Counted from the stretch's first letter, positions 1 to 6,271 are shown. The stretch is DNA of 8,039 nucleotides from PNKC01 sp039917655 (GCA_039917655.1 JBDSJC010000178.1:1-8039); one strand, 5' to 3'. Notes: generated by a model not told the origin, from the letters alone. Translations and numbers: made by a program.

Positions 1-908
1 TGGATCGAGATGATCTTCAGGCTCATCTGCGTCGCCACGCCCGTTTCGATGAGCCGGTCGATGAGCTCGTAGCGCACGGCGGGTTCCGACTTGAGTTTAC
101 TAGCCGGGTTCGTCTTCGCCATTCGAATCAAGTCCTCCACCCCCTGGCGGGCACCGACGGCGCCGCCGATGTTCGACCGTTCGAAGCTGAGGGTCGTCTG
201 TGCGAGGTACCAGCCACGATTCTCCTCCCCGATAATGTTTTCCTTGGGGATGCGCACGTCTTCGAAGAACACTTCGTTGAACTCATGCGTCATGGCCATG
301 TTGATCAGTGGGCGCACTGTGACACCCGGCGATTTCATGTCCACCACGAAGTAGGTGATGCCGCGGTGCTTCGGTGCCTCTGGGTCCGTCCGGGCCAGCA
401 TGATCATCCACTTGGCGATGTGGCCGCCCGAGGTCCAGATCTTCTGGCCGTTCACCACATAGTCGTCGCCGTCGCGGATTGCGCGGGTTTGCAGGCTAGC
501 GAGGTCGCTGCCCGAGCCCGGTTCGCTGTAGCCCTGACACCACACGGTTTCGCCGTCGAGGATCTCTGGGAGGTACTTCTGCTTTTGTGCTTCGGTCCCG
601 TGGACGATGAGCGTAGGGCCCGCAAACCCGGTGGCGATGCCGCCCGGCCGAGGTGTGCGGGCTTCGGCCATCTCCCAGTTGAAGATGAACTGTTCCATCA
701 CGCTCATGCCCGCGCCGCCGTACTCCTCGGGCCAGGCGGGGCAGACCCAGTGTTTATCGGCAAGCTTCTTCACCCAACTCTTCCAGGCGTCGCCGGCTCC
801 GCCGAACCCGCCTTCTCCGCGGGCCATGTCCTTTGGTGCTTCGGCTTCGATGAAGCCTCGCACCTGGGTGCGGAACGCTGCTTCTTCGGGCGTATCGTGA
901 TAGTTCAT
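1..908 (-). CDS. Acyl-CoA dehydrogenase family protein, N-terminal 302 residues (3' end outside window)
   Basis: This enzyme would catalyse FAD-dependent alpha,beta-dehydrogenation of an acyl-CoA in the cytoplasm, passing electrons to ETF. The reading frame is open from the ATG at 908-906 to the left edge. The helical N-terminal domain (about residues 5-120) contains PAWPEEYGG (57-65). The beta-domain carries the FAD/substrate motif YSEPGSGSD (127-135) and GQKIWTSGG (154-162), followed by NEVFFEDVRIP and the start of the C-terminal helical domain (SFERSNIGG). About 80-100 residues are missing compared with the usual ~390, including the region that often holds the catalytic Glu. GAGG at 914-917 lies 5 nt before the ATG and supports this start. 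The motifs resemble the broad FadE-like group acting on branched, long-chain or steroid-side-chain acyl-CoAs, but chain specificity cannot be read from the sequence. It is transcribed divergently from the PNPOx-family gene. Confidence 0.95.
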   Translation of the reverse strand, partial: MNYHDTPEEAAFRTQVRGFIEAEAPKDMARGEGGFGGAGDAWKSWVKKLADKHWVCPAWPEEYGGAGMSVMEQFIFNWEMAEARTPRPGGIATGFAGPTLIVHGTEAQKQKYLPEILDGETVWCQGYSEPGSGSDLASLQTRAIRDGDDYVVNGQKIWTSGGHIAKWMIMLARTDPEAPKHRGITYFVVDMKSPGVTVRPLINMAMTHEFNEVFFEDVRIPKENIIGEENRGWYLAQTTLSFERSNIGGAVGARQGVEDLIRMAKTNPASKLKSEPAVRYELIDRLIETGVATQMSLKIISI

Positions 909-985
909 GCAAGCCTCGCGGTGATGTTTATGCGGAAAGTCTAGCCGAATCCGCCGCACGCCGCAGGTGCCCTCCGAAGCCAGCT

Positions 986-1004
986 CGCGACGATAGCTGT
1001 CGCG
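986..1004. promoter_or_regulatory. Inverted repeat in the divergent spacer (possible operator)
   Basis: In the 143-base spacer between two divergent genes, CGCGAC (986-991) and GTCGCG (999-1004) are perfect inverted arms around a 7-base centre. A second small palindrome, CGCTAGCG, sits at 1011-1018. The place suits a regulator site shared by both genes, but GC-rich spacers often contain such repeats by chance. I see no convincing -35/-10 pair for either gene. Confidence 0.2.
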
Positions 1005-1051
1005 CTTTGCCGCTAGCGTCGTAATGTTCGCTCTTCGAAGGAGATGTTTCG

Positions 1052-1534
1052 ATGGCAAGTTGGAAGCAGTTCGAAGCCGAGTCCTCGGACCTCGCGCGGC
1101 TGGCCAAGGAGCGGTTTTTGGCGTTCGACCTGGTGATGCTCGGCACGATCAAGAAGGACGGATGGCCGCGCATCACGCCGATCGAATACACGTTCTTCGA
1201 CGGTGAACTCACGCTCGGCGGCATGTGGCAATCGAGGAAAATGCTGGACCTGCTGCGCGATCCGCGCTGCGCCATCCACAGCGTCACTTCGGACAAGGAC
1301 GGCAAAGAGGGCGATGTGAAGCTCTATGGCCGCTGCCTGCCACTGGCCGCGGATCGCGTGGAGCCGTACTGGCAGCATATCTTCGAACTGCTGAACTGGC
1401 GCCCGGATGGGCCGTCACACGTCTTTGTGTTCGAGGTTGGATCCGCTGGCTACGTTCAGTTCGATGGTGCAGGCGGGATGCGCATGAAAACCTGGCCCGG
1501 GCCTGATGTGTGGGTGAACAAGGCCGCGCCTTAG
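1052..1534 (+). CDS. Pyridoxamine 5'-phosphate oxidase-like (flavin split-barrel) protein
   Basis: This is a 160-residue cytoplasmic protein of the PNPOx-like split-barrel fold, which typically binds FMN, F420 or haem and carries out small-molecule redox chemistry. The family pattern is clear: a strand then a turn (LGTIKKDGWPRITPIEY, 30-46), a second strand pair ending at GGM (56-58), SRKMLDLLRDPRCAI (61-75) with the usual Lys near the cofactor phosphate and the common 'Lys...Leu...Asp-Pro-Arg' stretch, then GDVKLYGRC as a later barrel strand. The length is normal for the small single-domain subfamily. The start is firm: AAGGAG (1038-1043) lies 8 nt before the ATG. It is a single-gene transcription unit, divergent from the acyl-CoA dehydrogenase and convergent with the SDR gene. 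It is unlikely to be true PdxH because it is short and stands outside any B6 context. Cofactor and substrate are unknown. Confidence 0.85.
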   Translation: MASWKQFEAESSDLARLAKERFLAFDLVMLGTIKKDGWPRITPIEYTFFDGELTLGGMWQSRKMLDLLRDPRCAIHSVTSDKDGKEGDVKLYGRCLPLAADRVEPYWQHIFELLNWRPDGPSHVFVFEVGSAGYVQFDGAGGMRMKTWPGPDVWVNKAAP

Positions 1535-1553
1535 CCTCGATCGAACAATACCC

Positions 1554-1574
1554 GAGGGCCTAAGAGCGGTCCTC
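1554..1574 (+). terminator. Hairpin downstream of the PNPOx-family gene (possible terminator)
   Basis: Twenty bases past the stop codon, GAGGGCC (1554-1560) pairs with GGTCCTC (1568-1574) around the 7-base loop TAAGAGC, with one G-U pair. There is no T-run after the stem, so it does not fit a classical intrinsic terminator. It may act with the palindromic repeats that follow to separate the two convergent genes. Confidence 0.3.
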
Positions 1575-1575
1575 C

Positions 1576-1617
1576 CGTTCATCCTTCGACGAACTTAGGA
1601 CCAACGGAGGAGCAGCC
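1576..1617. repeat. REP-like palindromic repeat, copy 1 (degenerate)
   Basis: A 42-base unit that begins CGTTCATCCTTCGAC and ends with AACGGAGGAGCAGCC. It matches the copy at 1625-1666 at 37 of 42 positions, with a 49-base period. The outer arms CGTT/AACG and inner arms TCCT/AGGA can pair, but the substitution at 1602 removes the outer C-G pair that copy 2 retains. It lies in the gap between convergent genes, the usual place for REP-type elements. Confidence 0.75.
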
Positions 1618-1624
1618 ACCACCT

Positions 1625-1666
1625 CGTTCATCCTTCGACAAGCTCAGGACGAACGGGGGAGCAGCC
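1625..1666. repeat. REP-like palindromic repeat, copy 2 (near-consensus)
   Basis: Second 42-base copy, with core CCTTCGACAAGCTCAGGA (1632-1649) framed by CGTTC (1625-1629) and GAACG (1651-1655). CGTTC/GAACG and TCCT/AGGA give nine base pairs with a single A-C mismatch between the two blocks. From general knowledge, this core resembles a palindrome scattered through intergenic regions of many unrelated GC-rich bacteria; I could not search to confirm that. The shared tail GGAGCAGCC shows that the repeated unit here is longer than the palindrome itself. Possible roles are transcript-end stabilisation or bidirectional termination between the two converging genes, or simply a mobile REP element. 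Confidence 0.8.
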
Positions 1667-1702
1667 CGGCGAATGGGAAGCATTTCCGGCCAACAGCATG
1701 AC

Positions 1703-2602
1703 CTACTTGCTGGCGAGGAAGTCTTTCATGCTTTGGCCGGTCCGCCACTGCGGCTCGGCGCCCTCAAGGCTGGTGATGGCGGGCCAGTTCTCCTGGCACC
1801 ACTCGGCCGACTTCAGGTCGTCCATACCAGGGCGGATGCCCGGACCCTTGACGATCGCGGCGCGGTTGAAGTTGCCCGCGCCCGCTTCAATAACGAAGCC
1901 GCTATCGGTGCAATCCTTCGAAACCATGTAGGTGACGGCGGGGACGACCATCTCGGGCACGAGCTTGTCCACCATTTCCTGCGACATCACGGACTGGGTC
2001 AGGCGGGTGCCGGCCACGGGGGCGATGGTGTTGACGTTGACGTTGTACTTCACGCCCTCCTGCTTGAGGACGTTCATGAGTCCGAGCATGGCCGTCTTGG
2101 CGGCGCCGTAGTTTGCTTGTCCAAACTGGCCGTAGATACCGGACGACGACGTGGTGAGCACCACGCGCCCGTACGCCTGCTGGCGGAACACCGGCCAGGC
2201 TGCCCGCAACACCGTGAAGGAACCTTTGATGTGGACGGCGAAGACTTTGTCCCAGTCCTCTTCGCTCATGTTGTGGAAGGCGGTATCCCGCAGGATGCCG
2301 GCGTTGCAGATGACGATGTCCAGGCGACCGAAGTTGTCGATCGCAGTCTTCACCATGTTGAAGCCGCCATCGTAGCTGGAGACTGAATCGTGGTTGGCGG
2401 CAGCCTCTCCGCCAGAGGCTTTGATCTCGTCTACGACCTTCTGGGCGGCGGACGCGTTTTCGCCCTGGCCGTGCGGGTCGCCGCCGAGGTCGTTGACGAC
2501 GACCTTTGCGCCGCGCTTTGCGAGGTCGAGGGCGTAGGCCCGGCCGAGACCGTTGCCGGCGCCAGTTATCAGGGCCACCTGGCCTTCAAATGAGATTGCC
2601 AT
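1703..2602 (-). CDS. SDR-family dehydrogenase resembling the (3R)-hydroxyacyl-CoA dehydrogenase domain of MFE-2/HSD17B4
   Basis: This enzyme probably oxidises a 3-hydroxyacyl-CoA (R form) with NAD+ in a fatty-acid or sterol-type beta-oxidation route. The 299 residues contain the Rossmann glycine motif TGAGNGLG (13-20), Asp38 in VVVNDLGG favouring NAD over NADP, CNAG (99-102), and the catalytic Ser152, Tyr165 and Lys169 (YGAAK). GQFGQANYGAAK, NTIAP and the C-terminal IEAGAG segment are typical of the SDR domain in eukaryotic multifunctional enzyme 2, rather than of short FabG-like SDRs. The MaoC-type hydratase domain of MFE-2 is absent, so a separate hydratase would be needed. The frame is open to an ATG at 2665, but I chose 2602 because family similarity starts there and a purine-rich RBS precedes it. 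It lies downstream of asnB on the same strand (96-base gap). The exact substrate is unproven. Confidence 0.9.
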   Translation of the reverse strand: MAISFEGQVALITGAGNGLGRAYALDLAKRGAKVVVNDLGGDPHGQGENASAAQKVVDEIKASGGEAAANHDSVSSYDGGFNMVKTAIDNFGRLDIVICNAGILRDTAFHNMSEEDWDKVFAVHIKGSFTVLRAAWPVFRQQAYGRVVLTTSSSGIYGQFGQANYGAAKTAMLGLMNVLKQEGVKYNVNVNTIAPVAGTRLTQSVMSQEMVDKLVPEMVVPAVTYMVSKDCTDSGFVIEAGAGNFNRAAIVKGPGIRPGMDDLKSAEWCQENWPAITSLEGAEPQWRTGQSMKDFLASK

Positions 2603-2612
2603 GGAGGGTGTG

Positions 2613-2620
2613 TTCCTTCT
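2613..2620 (-). promoter_or_regulatory. Ribosome binding site that sets the SDR start
   Basis: On the minus strand AGAAGGAA (2620-2613) precedes the ATG at 2602-2600. The AAGGA core is 11 nt away, slightly long but acceptable. It supports the internal start over the upstream in-frame ATG at 2665, whose extra 21 residues do not resemble SDR proteins. Confidence 0.6.
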
Positions 2621-2698
2621 TCCGATGTGGGAATTCCGTTCACGGAGTGGCGCGCGGCTGTCCACCCGCCGAGTTTCCGGGACGTTGCGAGTGGGAGG

Positions 2699-4594
2699 TT
2701 ACCAGCTAATCGGGCTAATTTCCGCCGAGCCCGCAAAATCGCGGTTCGGGTGGTCCACCATCAGCTGGAACCACGCTTCGGTGCTGGCCACACGCCACAT
2801 CAGGGTGTCGCCGCCGTCTCGGGAGAGCCGTTCCCGCAAGTTCACCACCGTTTTCGGGTTGAACACCTCATCGCGATGCTCAGCGGCGGCCAACGTGCGC
2901 TCCAGCCATGGGCGCAGCGGGCCATGATTCCATTGCTTCTGGGGCGGCGCGTAGGCCAGCTTATCTTTGCGGTCGAGCACTTTGTCCGGGACGATCCCGC
3001 GCATCGCTTCGCGGAGGATTACTTTGGTCACGGCCTTGCTTAGCAGCAGATCGGGCGGGAGGCTGAAGCAGTATTCGGCCAACCGGTGATCCAGGAACGG
3101 CAGCCTCACTTCTCGTCCGAAGGCCATGCTGTTGCGGTCGGCGTAGCGCAAAAACTCTGGAAGTTGGGTAACCGTCTGCCAGCGCACCAGTTCGTTCCGC
3201 AGCCGGTCCGGGAAGGGCTCTGGCGAATCGACGTGCGAGGGCGCGAATTCACGGTGCAATTCCGGCGATACGACTTTCGACGAGCGATAGTAACGTTCCA
3301 CGAGTTCGTCTCGCAGGCCACCGGGGAGCGAGTAGTAAGCCGAGAACAACGCGGGGTCCCGGAGGGTGTGATAGCGGCGCGCGAAGGCGAATACTTCGCG
3401 TCCGACTTTATCGATGCGGCCGCGCCGCAGCCAGTGGGCCCAGAGCATGCCTTGCGCCTGGTCGTATCCGGCCAACAGTTCATCGGCGCCCTGGCCGTCC
3501 AACAAGACCGGGGTGTCGTTTTCGTGAGCAAGCCGCATGACCAGCCACTGGGCAAACGGTGAAGTCGAGGCGATCGGCTCTTCCTGGTGCCACTGAAGGC
3601 GTTCGAACTCGGCGATGAAAAGTTCGGGCTCGACCCATACGTCGTGCGCTTCGGCTTCAACCTCGTAGGTTACGAGGTTGATAAACTGACCTTCGTCGTG
3701 CTGGCGAGACCGGAAGCGCGCGCTGAACGTCTTCTGATGCACCGCCCGGCTGCTCTTCTGGGCATCGATCGTGGCGACGATGCTCGACGAGTCCAGCCCG
3801 CCGCTCAAGCTGCTGCCGACCGGGACATCGCTGCGGAGCCGGATGCGGACGGCGTCGAACAGCAGTTCGCGAAAGTGCTCCACCTGCCCGGCGTGGCTGT
3901 TCGGGATCGAAGTGCTGGTCGGGTGCCAGTAGCGCTTCGGGCTTCCGCGCCCTTCCGAATCGAGCAGCAGGTAGTGGGCGGCGGGTACGCTGTCGATCCC
4001 TTCGAAGAAGCTTTCATGGTCGAGATCGAGGTCGCCACGCGAGAGGTAGCGGTAGACCGCCTTGCGGTTCGGTACCCGCAACTCTGGCCTGATCGCCAGG
4101 ATCGCCTTCATTTCGCTCGCGAAGGCAACCCCTCGCGGCGACCGGGCGATGTACATTGGCTTCTCACCGAAGCGGTCGCGGGCTAGCAGTAGTTGGCGTT
4201 TGCGGTTGTCCCAGAGGGCGAAGGCGAACATCCCGTTCAGGCGCGAGAGGCAGTTGACGCCCCACGCCTCGTAGGCGCGCAAGAGCACTTCGCCGTCGCC
4301 GTTGCTGCGGAACTCGAACCCCAGTCCCTTGAGTTCGGAGCGCAGTTCCAGGTAGTTGTAAATCTCGCCGTTGAAGACCATGGCAAGGCCCGCCAGCTCA
4401 TCGATGAAGGGCTGGTCCGAGGCGGCCGTGAGGTCGATGATCGCCAGTCGCGTGTGGCCGAACCCGATCCCGGGAGCGAAGTACGACCCTTCGCCGTCCG
4501 GCCCGCGGTGCCGCAGAGTGGCCACCATGGCGTCTATCAGCCCTGGCGGGACCGGTTCGGACTCTGCGCGAAGGATGCCTGCGAGGCCACACAT
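2699..4594 (-). CDS. asnB: Asparagine synthetase (glutamine-hydrolysing), AsnB family
   Basis: This 631-residue cytoplasmic enzyme converts aspartate, glutamine and ATP to asparagine, glutamate, AMP and PPi. Cys2, right after the initiator Met (MCGLAG), is the class II glutaminase nucleophile exposed by Met removal. This fixes the start at 4594, although the frame runs open to 4984 with an Arg/Pro-rich stretch of no family likeness. Glutamine-site residues are present: Arg49 (HTRLAIIDL), Asn75-Gly76-Glu77 (FNGEIYNY) and Asp100 (GDGEVLL). ARDRFGEKP (138-146) and ASEMKAI (159-165) complete the glutaminase domain. The synthetase domain has the PP-loop SGGLDSS (264-270), then DGQGADELLAGY, VRLPFLDHRL and KVILREAM. 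Only a weak GGGAG lies 12 nt upstream. Both domains look complete and active. Close relatives in polysaccharide clusters amidate sugars or other acceptors, but no such genes flank it here, so plain asparagine synthesis is the simplest reading. Confidence 0.94.
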   Translation of the reverse strand: MCGLAGILRAESEPVPPGLIDAMVATLRHRGPDGEGSYFAPGIGFGHTRLAIIDLTAASDQPFIDELAGLAMVFNGEIYNYLELRSELKGLGFEFRSNGDGEVLLRAYEAWGVNCLSRLNGMFAFALWDNRKRQLLLARDRFGEKPMYIARSPRGVAFASEMKAILAIRPELRVPNRKAVYRYLSRGDLDLDHESFFEGIDSVPAAHYLLLDSEGRGSPKRYWHPTSTSIPNSHAGQVEHFRELLFDAVRIRLRSDVPVGSSLSGGLDSSSIVATIDAQKSSRAVHQKTFSARFRSRQHDEGQFINLVTYEVEAEAHDVWVEPELFIAEFERLQWHQEEPIASTSPFAQWLVMRLAHENDTPVLLDGQGADELLAGYDQAQGMLWAHWLRRGRIDKVGREVFAFARRYHTLRDPALFSAYYSLPGGLRDELVERYYRSSKVVSPELHREFAPSHVDSPEPFPDRLRNELVRWQTVTQLPEFLRYADRNSMAFGREVRLPFLDHRLAEYCFSLPPDLLLSKAVTKVILREAMRGIVPDKVLDRKDKLAYAPPQKQWNHGPLRPWLERTLAAAEHRDEVFNPKTVVNLRERLSRDGGDTLMWRVASTEAWFQLMVDHPNRDFAGSAEISPISW

Positions 4595-4620
4595 GCTGGA
4601 CAAAGACTCCCGTGGGCCGC

Positions 4621-4634
4621 TGAGCAAACGCTCA
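4621..4634. promoter_or_regulatory. Inverted repeat upstream of asnB (possible operator or leader hairpin)
   Basis: TGAGC (4621-4625) and GCTCA (4630-4634) are perfect inverted arms around AAAC, ending 27 bases upstream of the asnB start. The 14-base symmetry would suit a dimeric repressor site such as those used by TetR-type regulators, or a short hairpin in the asnB leader. No regulator gene is in the window, so this stays a candidate. Confidence 0.3.
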
Positions 4635-4662
4635 ATACGTGGCTTCGATGGTATCAGCGGTT

Positions 4663-4675
4663 TTCCTAATAGGAA
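4663..4675. promoter_or_regulatory. A/T-richer palindrome in the asnB/hydrolase spacer
   Basis: TTCCTA-A-TAGGAA is a perfect 6-1-6 inverted repeat in the 146-base divergent spacer, 68 bases upstream of asnB and 65 bases upstream of the hydrolase. It stands out as the most A/T-rich patch of this spacer and could be part of a promoter or operator for either gene. No clear -35/-10 pair was found for asnB. Confidence 0.3.
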
Positions 4676-4726
4676 GCGGGTGGCACGTAACCTGAAGACT
4701 CGCCAACCTTCCCCCGCGCGTGAGGG

Positions 4727-4740
4727 TATGATGCGGGAGG
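4727..4740 (+). promoter_or_regulatory. -10-like box and Shine-Dalgarno-like run abutting the hydrolase start
   Basis: TATGAT (4727-4732) resembles a sigma-70 -10 element, and GGGAGG (4735-4740) touches the ATG at 4741 with no spacer. Either the transcript starts near 4739-4741 and is leaderless, or translation starts at the second in-frame ATG (4753), which lies 12 nt from GGGAGG. No good -35 box is seen around 4704-4709. No in-frame start lies closely upstream, because GTG at 4720 runs into TGA. Confidence 0.3.
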
Positions 4741-5466
4741 ATGGCTGGAAACATGTGGGATGACGAACCGGCGGTGCGAGAAGACGTTGAGTTGCGGGTC
4801 TTGCGCGTGGGCGCCGCGCCGACGGAGACCGAGGGCGTGCTGCGCGTCCTCCTGGAGACGACTCGGGGCGAGATTGAGGGAGTCCTCCATCCCGTGGAGG
4901 GCGGCACCGGCGCGATCGTCTGCGTGGGCGGGGCGATGGGCGGCCTCGATGGCCCCGCGGACGGGCTCTACGCGGCACTGGCAACAGCGCTCGAACCGGA
5001 CGGCGTGACTGTACTCCGCCTCAACTACCGTCAGCCCAATGAGTTCGAAGAGTGCGTTGCCGATGTGCTGGCGGGCTGCTCCTTTCTCAAGGGCATCGGC
5101 GCGATGGACCTGGTGCTCGTCGGGCATAGCTTCGGGGGCGCCGTGGTTATCAAGGCGGCGGAGATTGGCGCCACGGTGGTCGGGGTGGTGTCGCTTTCGC
5201 CGCAACTCCATGGCACGCGGCAGGTGGAACAACTCGGGAAGCCTCTCTTGCTCGTCCACGGAATGTCTGACAGCGTCCTCAGCCACGAAGCAAGCGAGGA
5301 CATTTACCGCCGCGCGCTGGAGCCGAAACGCATTGTGCTTTACGGCGAAGCCGGACACAGCCTGATCCAGGCGAAGGACGAGGTGCTCGAACTGCTGCGC
5401 GGCTGGATCCCGGACCGCCTCGCGGGGATCACCATGCACGGTGGACGGGACGAAATCGAAGCCTGA
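4741..5466 (+). CDS. Alpha/beta hydrolase (dienelactone-hydrolase-like or small lipase/esterase-like)
   Basis: A 241-residue soluble serine hydrolase that probably cleaves an ester, thioester or similar bond; the substrate is unknown. The canonical order is visible: a beta-strand leading to the oxyanion region VCVGGAMGG (60-68), LRLNYRQPN (92-100) as the strand before the lid, nucleophile elbow GHSFGG with Ser130, LLLVHGMSD with Asp177 as the acid, and EAGHSL with His206 as the base. The triad spacing and length fit compact dienelactone-hydrolase-type or acyl-protein-type hydrolases. There is no signal peptide or membrane segment. Residues 1-45 are charged and less conserved in appearance. 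Translation may start at Met1 or at Met5 (4753). It is divergent from asnB and convergent with phnE (43 bases apart), so it is probably transcribed alone. Confidence 0.87.
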   Translation: MAGNMWDDEPAVREDVELRVLRVGAAPTETEGVLRVLLETTRGEIEGVLHPVEGGTGAIVCVGGAMGGLDGPADGLYAALATALEPDGVTVLRLNYRQPNEFEECVADVLAGCSFLKGIGAMDLVLVGHSFGGAVVIKAAEIGATVVGVVSLSPQLHGTRQVEQLGKPLLLVHGMSDSVLSHEASEDIYRRALEPKRIVLYGEAGHSLIQAKDEVLELLRGWIPDRLAGITMHGGRDEIEA

Positions 5467-5498
5467 AGGTCTTCGTCTCACCCGTGTGTGGGAGTGCT

Positions 5499-5519
5499 GC
5501 TGCGCTTCGTCAGCGCAGC
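5499..5519. terminator. GC-rich hairpin between the convergent hydrolase and phnE genes
   Basis: GCTGCGCT (5499-5506) and AGCGCAGC (5512-5519) form a perfect 8-base-pair stem around the loop TCGTC. It lies 32 bases past the hydrolase stop and spans the phnE stop codon (5512-5510). There is no T-run on either side, so it is not a textbook intrinsic terminator, but it could mark or protect the ends of both converging transcripts. Confidence 0.35.
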
Positions 5520-6271
5520 GCGTTGCGGAGCAAGGCGCTCGCCCGATCGATGAGCACGACGGCCACAAGGGTCACGAGGATCGCAGTTAGCAAGCTCTGG
5601 TATTCAAGGAGCTGAACGTAGCCAATCAAGTAAAATCCGATACCGCCCGCGCCCACGAACCCAAGAATCGACGACGCTCGCACGTTGTATTCGAACATGT
5701 AGAGAAGCTGCGAGACGATGCCGTTCGCGGCTTCGGGGAGAATGGCATGCCGCGCGAGCTGCATTCGTCCGCAGCCCACCCCCCGTATCGCCTCGACGAC
5801 TTCGGGATCGGTGTCTTCAAAGAGTTCGTAGAAGATCTTCCCAAGGTATCCGGTAGAGTAAAGGGCGACACCGAGGGTGCCGGCTGCCGGGCCGAGGCCA
5901 AAGGCGACGACGAAGAGAATCGCCCAGAGCACGGCAGGGATCGTGCGGACGAACGCAAGCACTAGCTTTACGGGGACGATGACCCAGGGAGGAGCCAATC
6001 CCCGGCTGGCGAGGAGCGAGAGGGGGAGGGCGGCCAGGAATCCCAGGGTGGTCCCCGCGAACGCGATCTGGAGCGTTTCGATGAGCGCCCGCGTTACCTC
6101 TGGCAGGACGTCCAGGTTTGGCGGCACGATCTCACTGAGGAAAATCCCCGTGTTTTTGAGGCCGCGCCAAACGCGCTCGGCGTCCAGCAGCCCTACGCTG
6201 TGGAGCGCTCCCAGCGTGAGAGCCGCCCACACCCCGGCCACGATTCGGGGAAGCGCTGAGCGCGTCCTCAC
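5510..6271 (-). CDS. phnE: Phosphonate-type ABC transporter permease PhnE
   Basis: A 253-residue inner-membrane permease, presumably a homodimer, forming the channel of the PhnCDE importer. It has an N-terminal hydrophobic segment (about 8-29). A longer hydrophobic run, GTTLGFLAALPLSLLASRGL, lies around 73-92, then VRTIPAVLWAILFVVAFGLG (108-127), further segments around 129-150 and 200-222, and a last one near 227-246. The cytoplasmic coupling loop matches the EAA motif (EAIRGVG...AILPEA, 160-181), and FVRTIPA plus the SILGFVGAGGIG stretch are highly typical of PhnE. It starts with GTG (6271-6269), which overlaps the phnC stop by 4 bases (GTGA), indicating translational coupling. It is the last visible gene of the operon. 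Only one permease gene is present, as in E. coli, rather than a split PhnE1/PhnE2 pair. Confidence 0.92.
   Translation of the reverse strand: MRTRSALPRIVAGVWAALTLGALHSVGLLDAERVWRGLKNTGIFLSEIVPPNLDVLPEVTRALIETLQIAFAGTTLGFLAALPLSLLASRGLAPPWVIVPVKLVLAFVRTIPAVLWAILFVVAFGLGPAAGTLGVALYSTGYLGKIFYELFEDTDPEVVEAIRGVGCGRMQLARHAILPEAANGIVSQLLYMFEYNVRASSILGFVGAGGIGFYLIGYVQLLEYQSLLTAILVTLVAVVLIDRASALLRNALR

Noticed and set aside
285..944. 219-residue plus-strand frame opposite the acyl-CoA dehydrogenase
   Set aside because: It has no recognisable domain and is exactly antisense to a well-conserved gene; it is explained by GC-rich codon bias.
1576..1666. CRISPR array
   Set aside because: Only two imperfect copies, each palindromic, with a 7-base spacing and no cas genes; REP-like elements explain it better.
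1673..2386. 237-residue plus-strand frame opposite the SDR gene
   Set aside because: His/Val/Gly/Asp-rich translation typical of an antisense shadow; the SDR frame carries all family motifs.
2603..2698. Possible terminator or promoter between asnB and the SDR gene
   Set aside because: Only short, weak inverted arms are seen and no T-run or -35/-10 pair, so nothing beyond the SDR RBS can be supported.
3086..4669. Several long plus-strand frames (3086-3562, 3587-4186, 4193-4669) opposite asnB
   Set aside because: They are antisense shadows; none shows a start with a good RBS or a domain motif, and asnB is intact across the whole stretch.
4595..4984. In-frame 130-residue N-terminal extension of asnB on the minus strand
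   Set aside because: It is Arg/Pro/Ser-rich with no family similarity, overlaps the divergent hydrolase gene, and would bury the catalytic Cys that must follow the initiator Met.
4666..5568. 300-residue open frame on the minus strand opposite the hydrolase gene
   Set aside because: It is a shadow of the plus-strand gene caused by high G+C; the composition is Arg/His/Ala-rich without motifs, and the hydrolase frame has a full catalytic triad.
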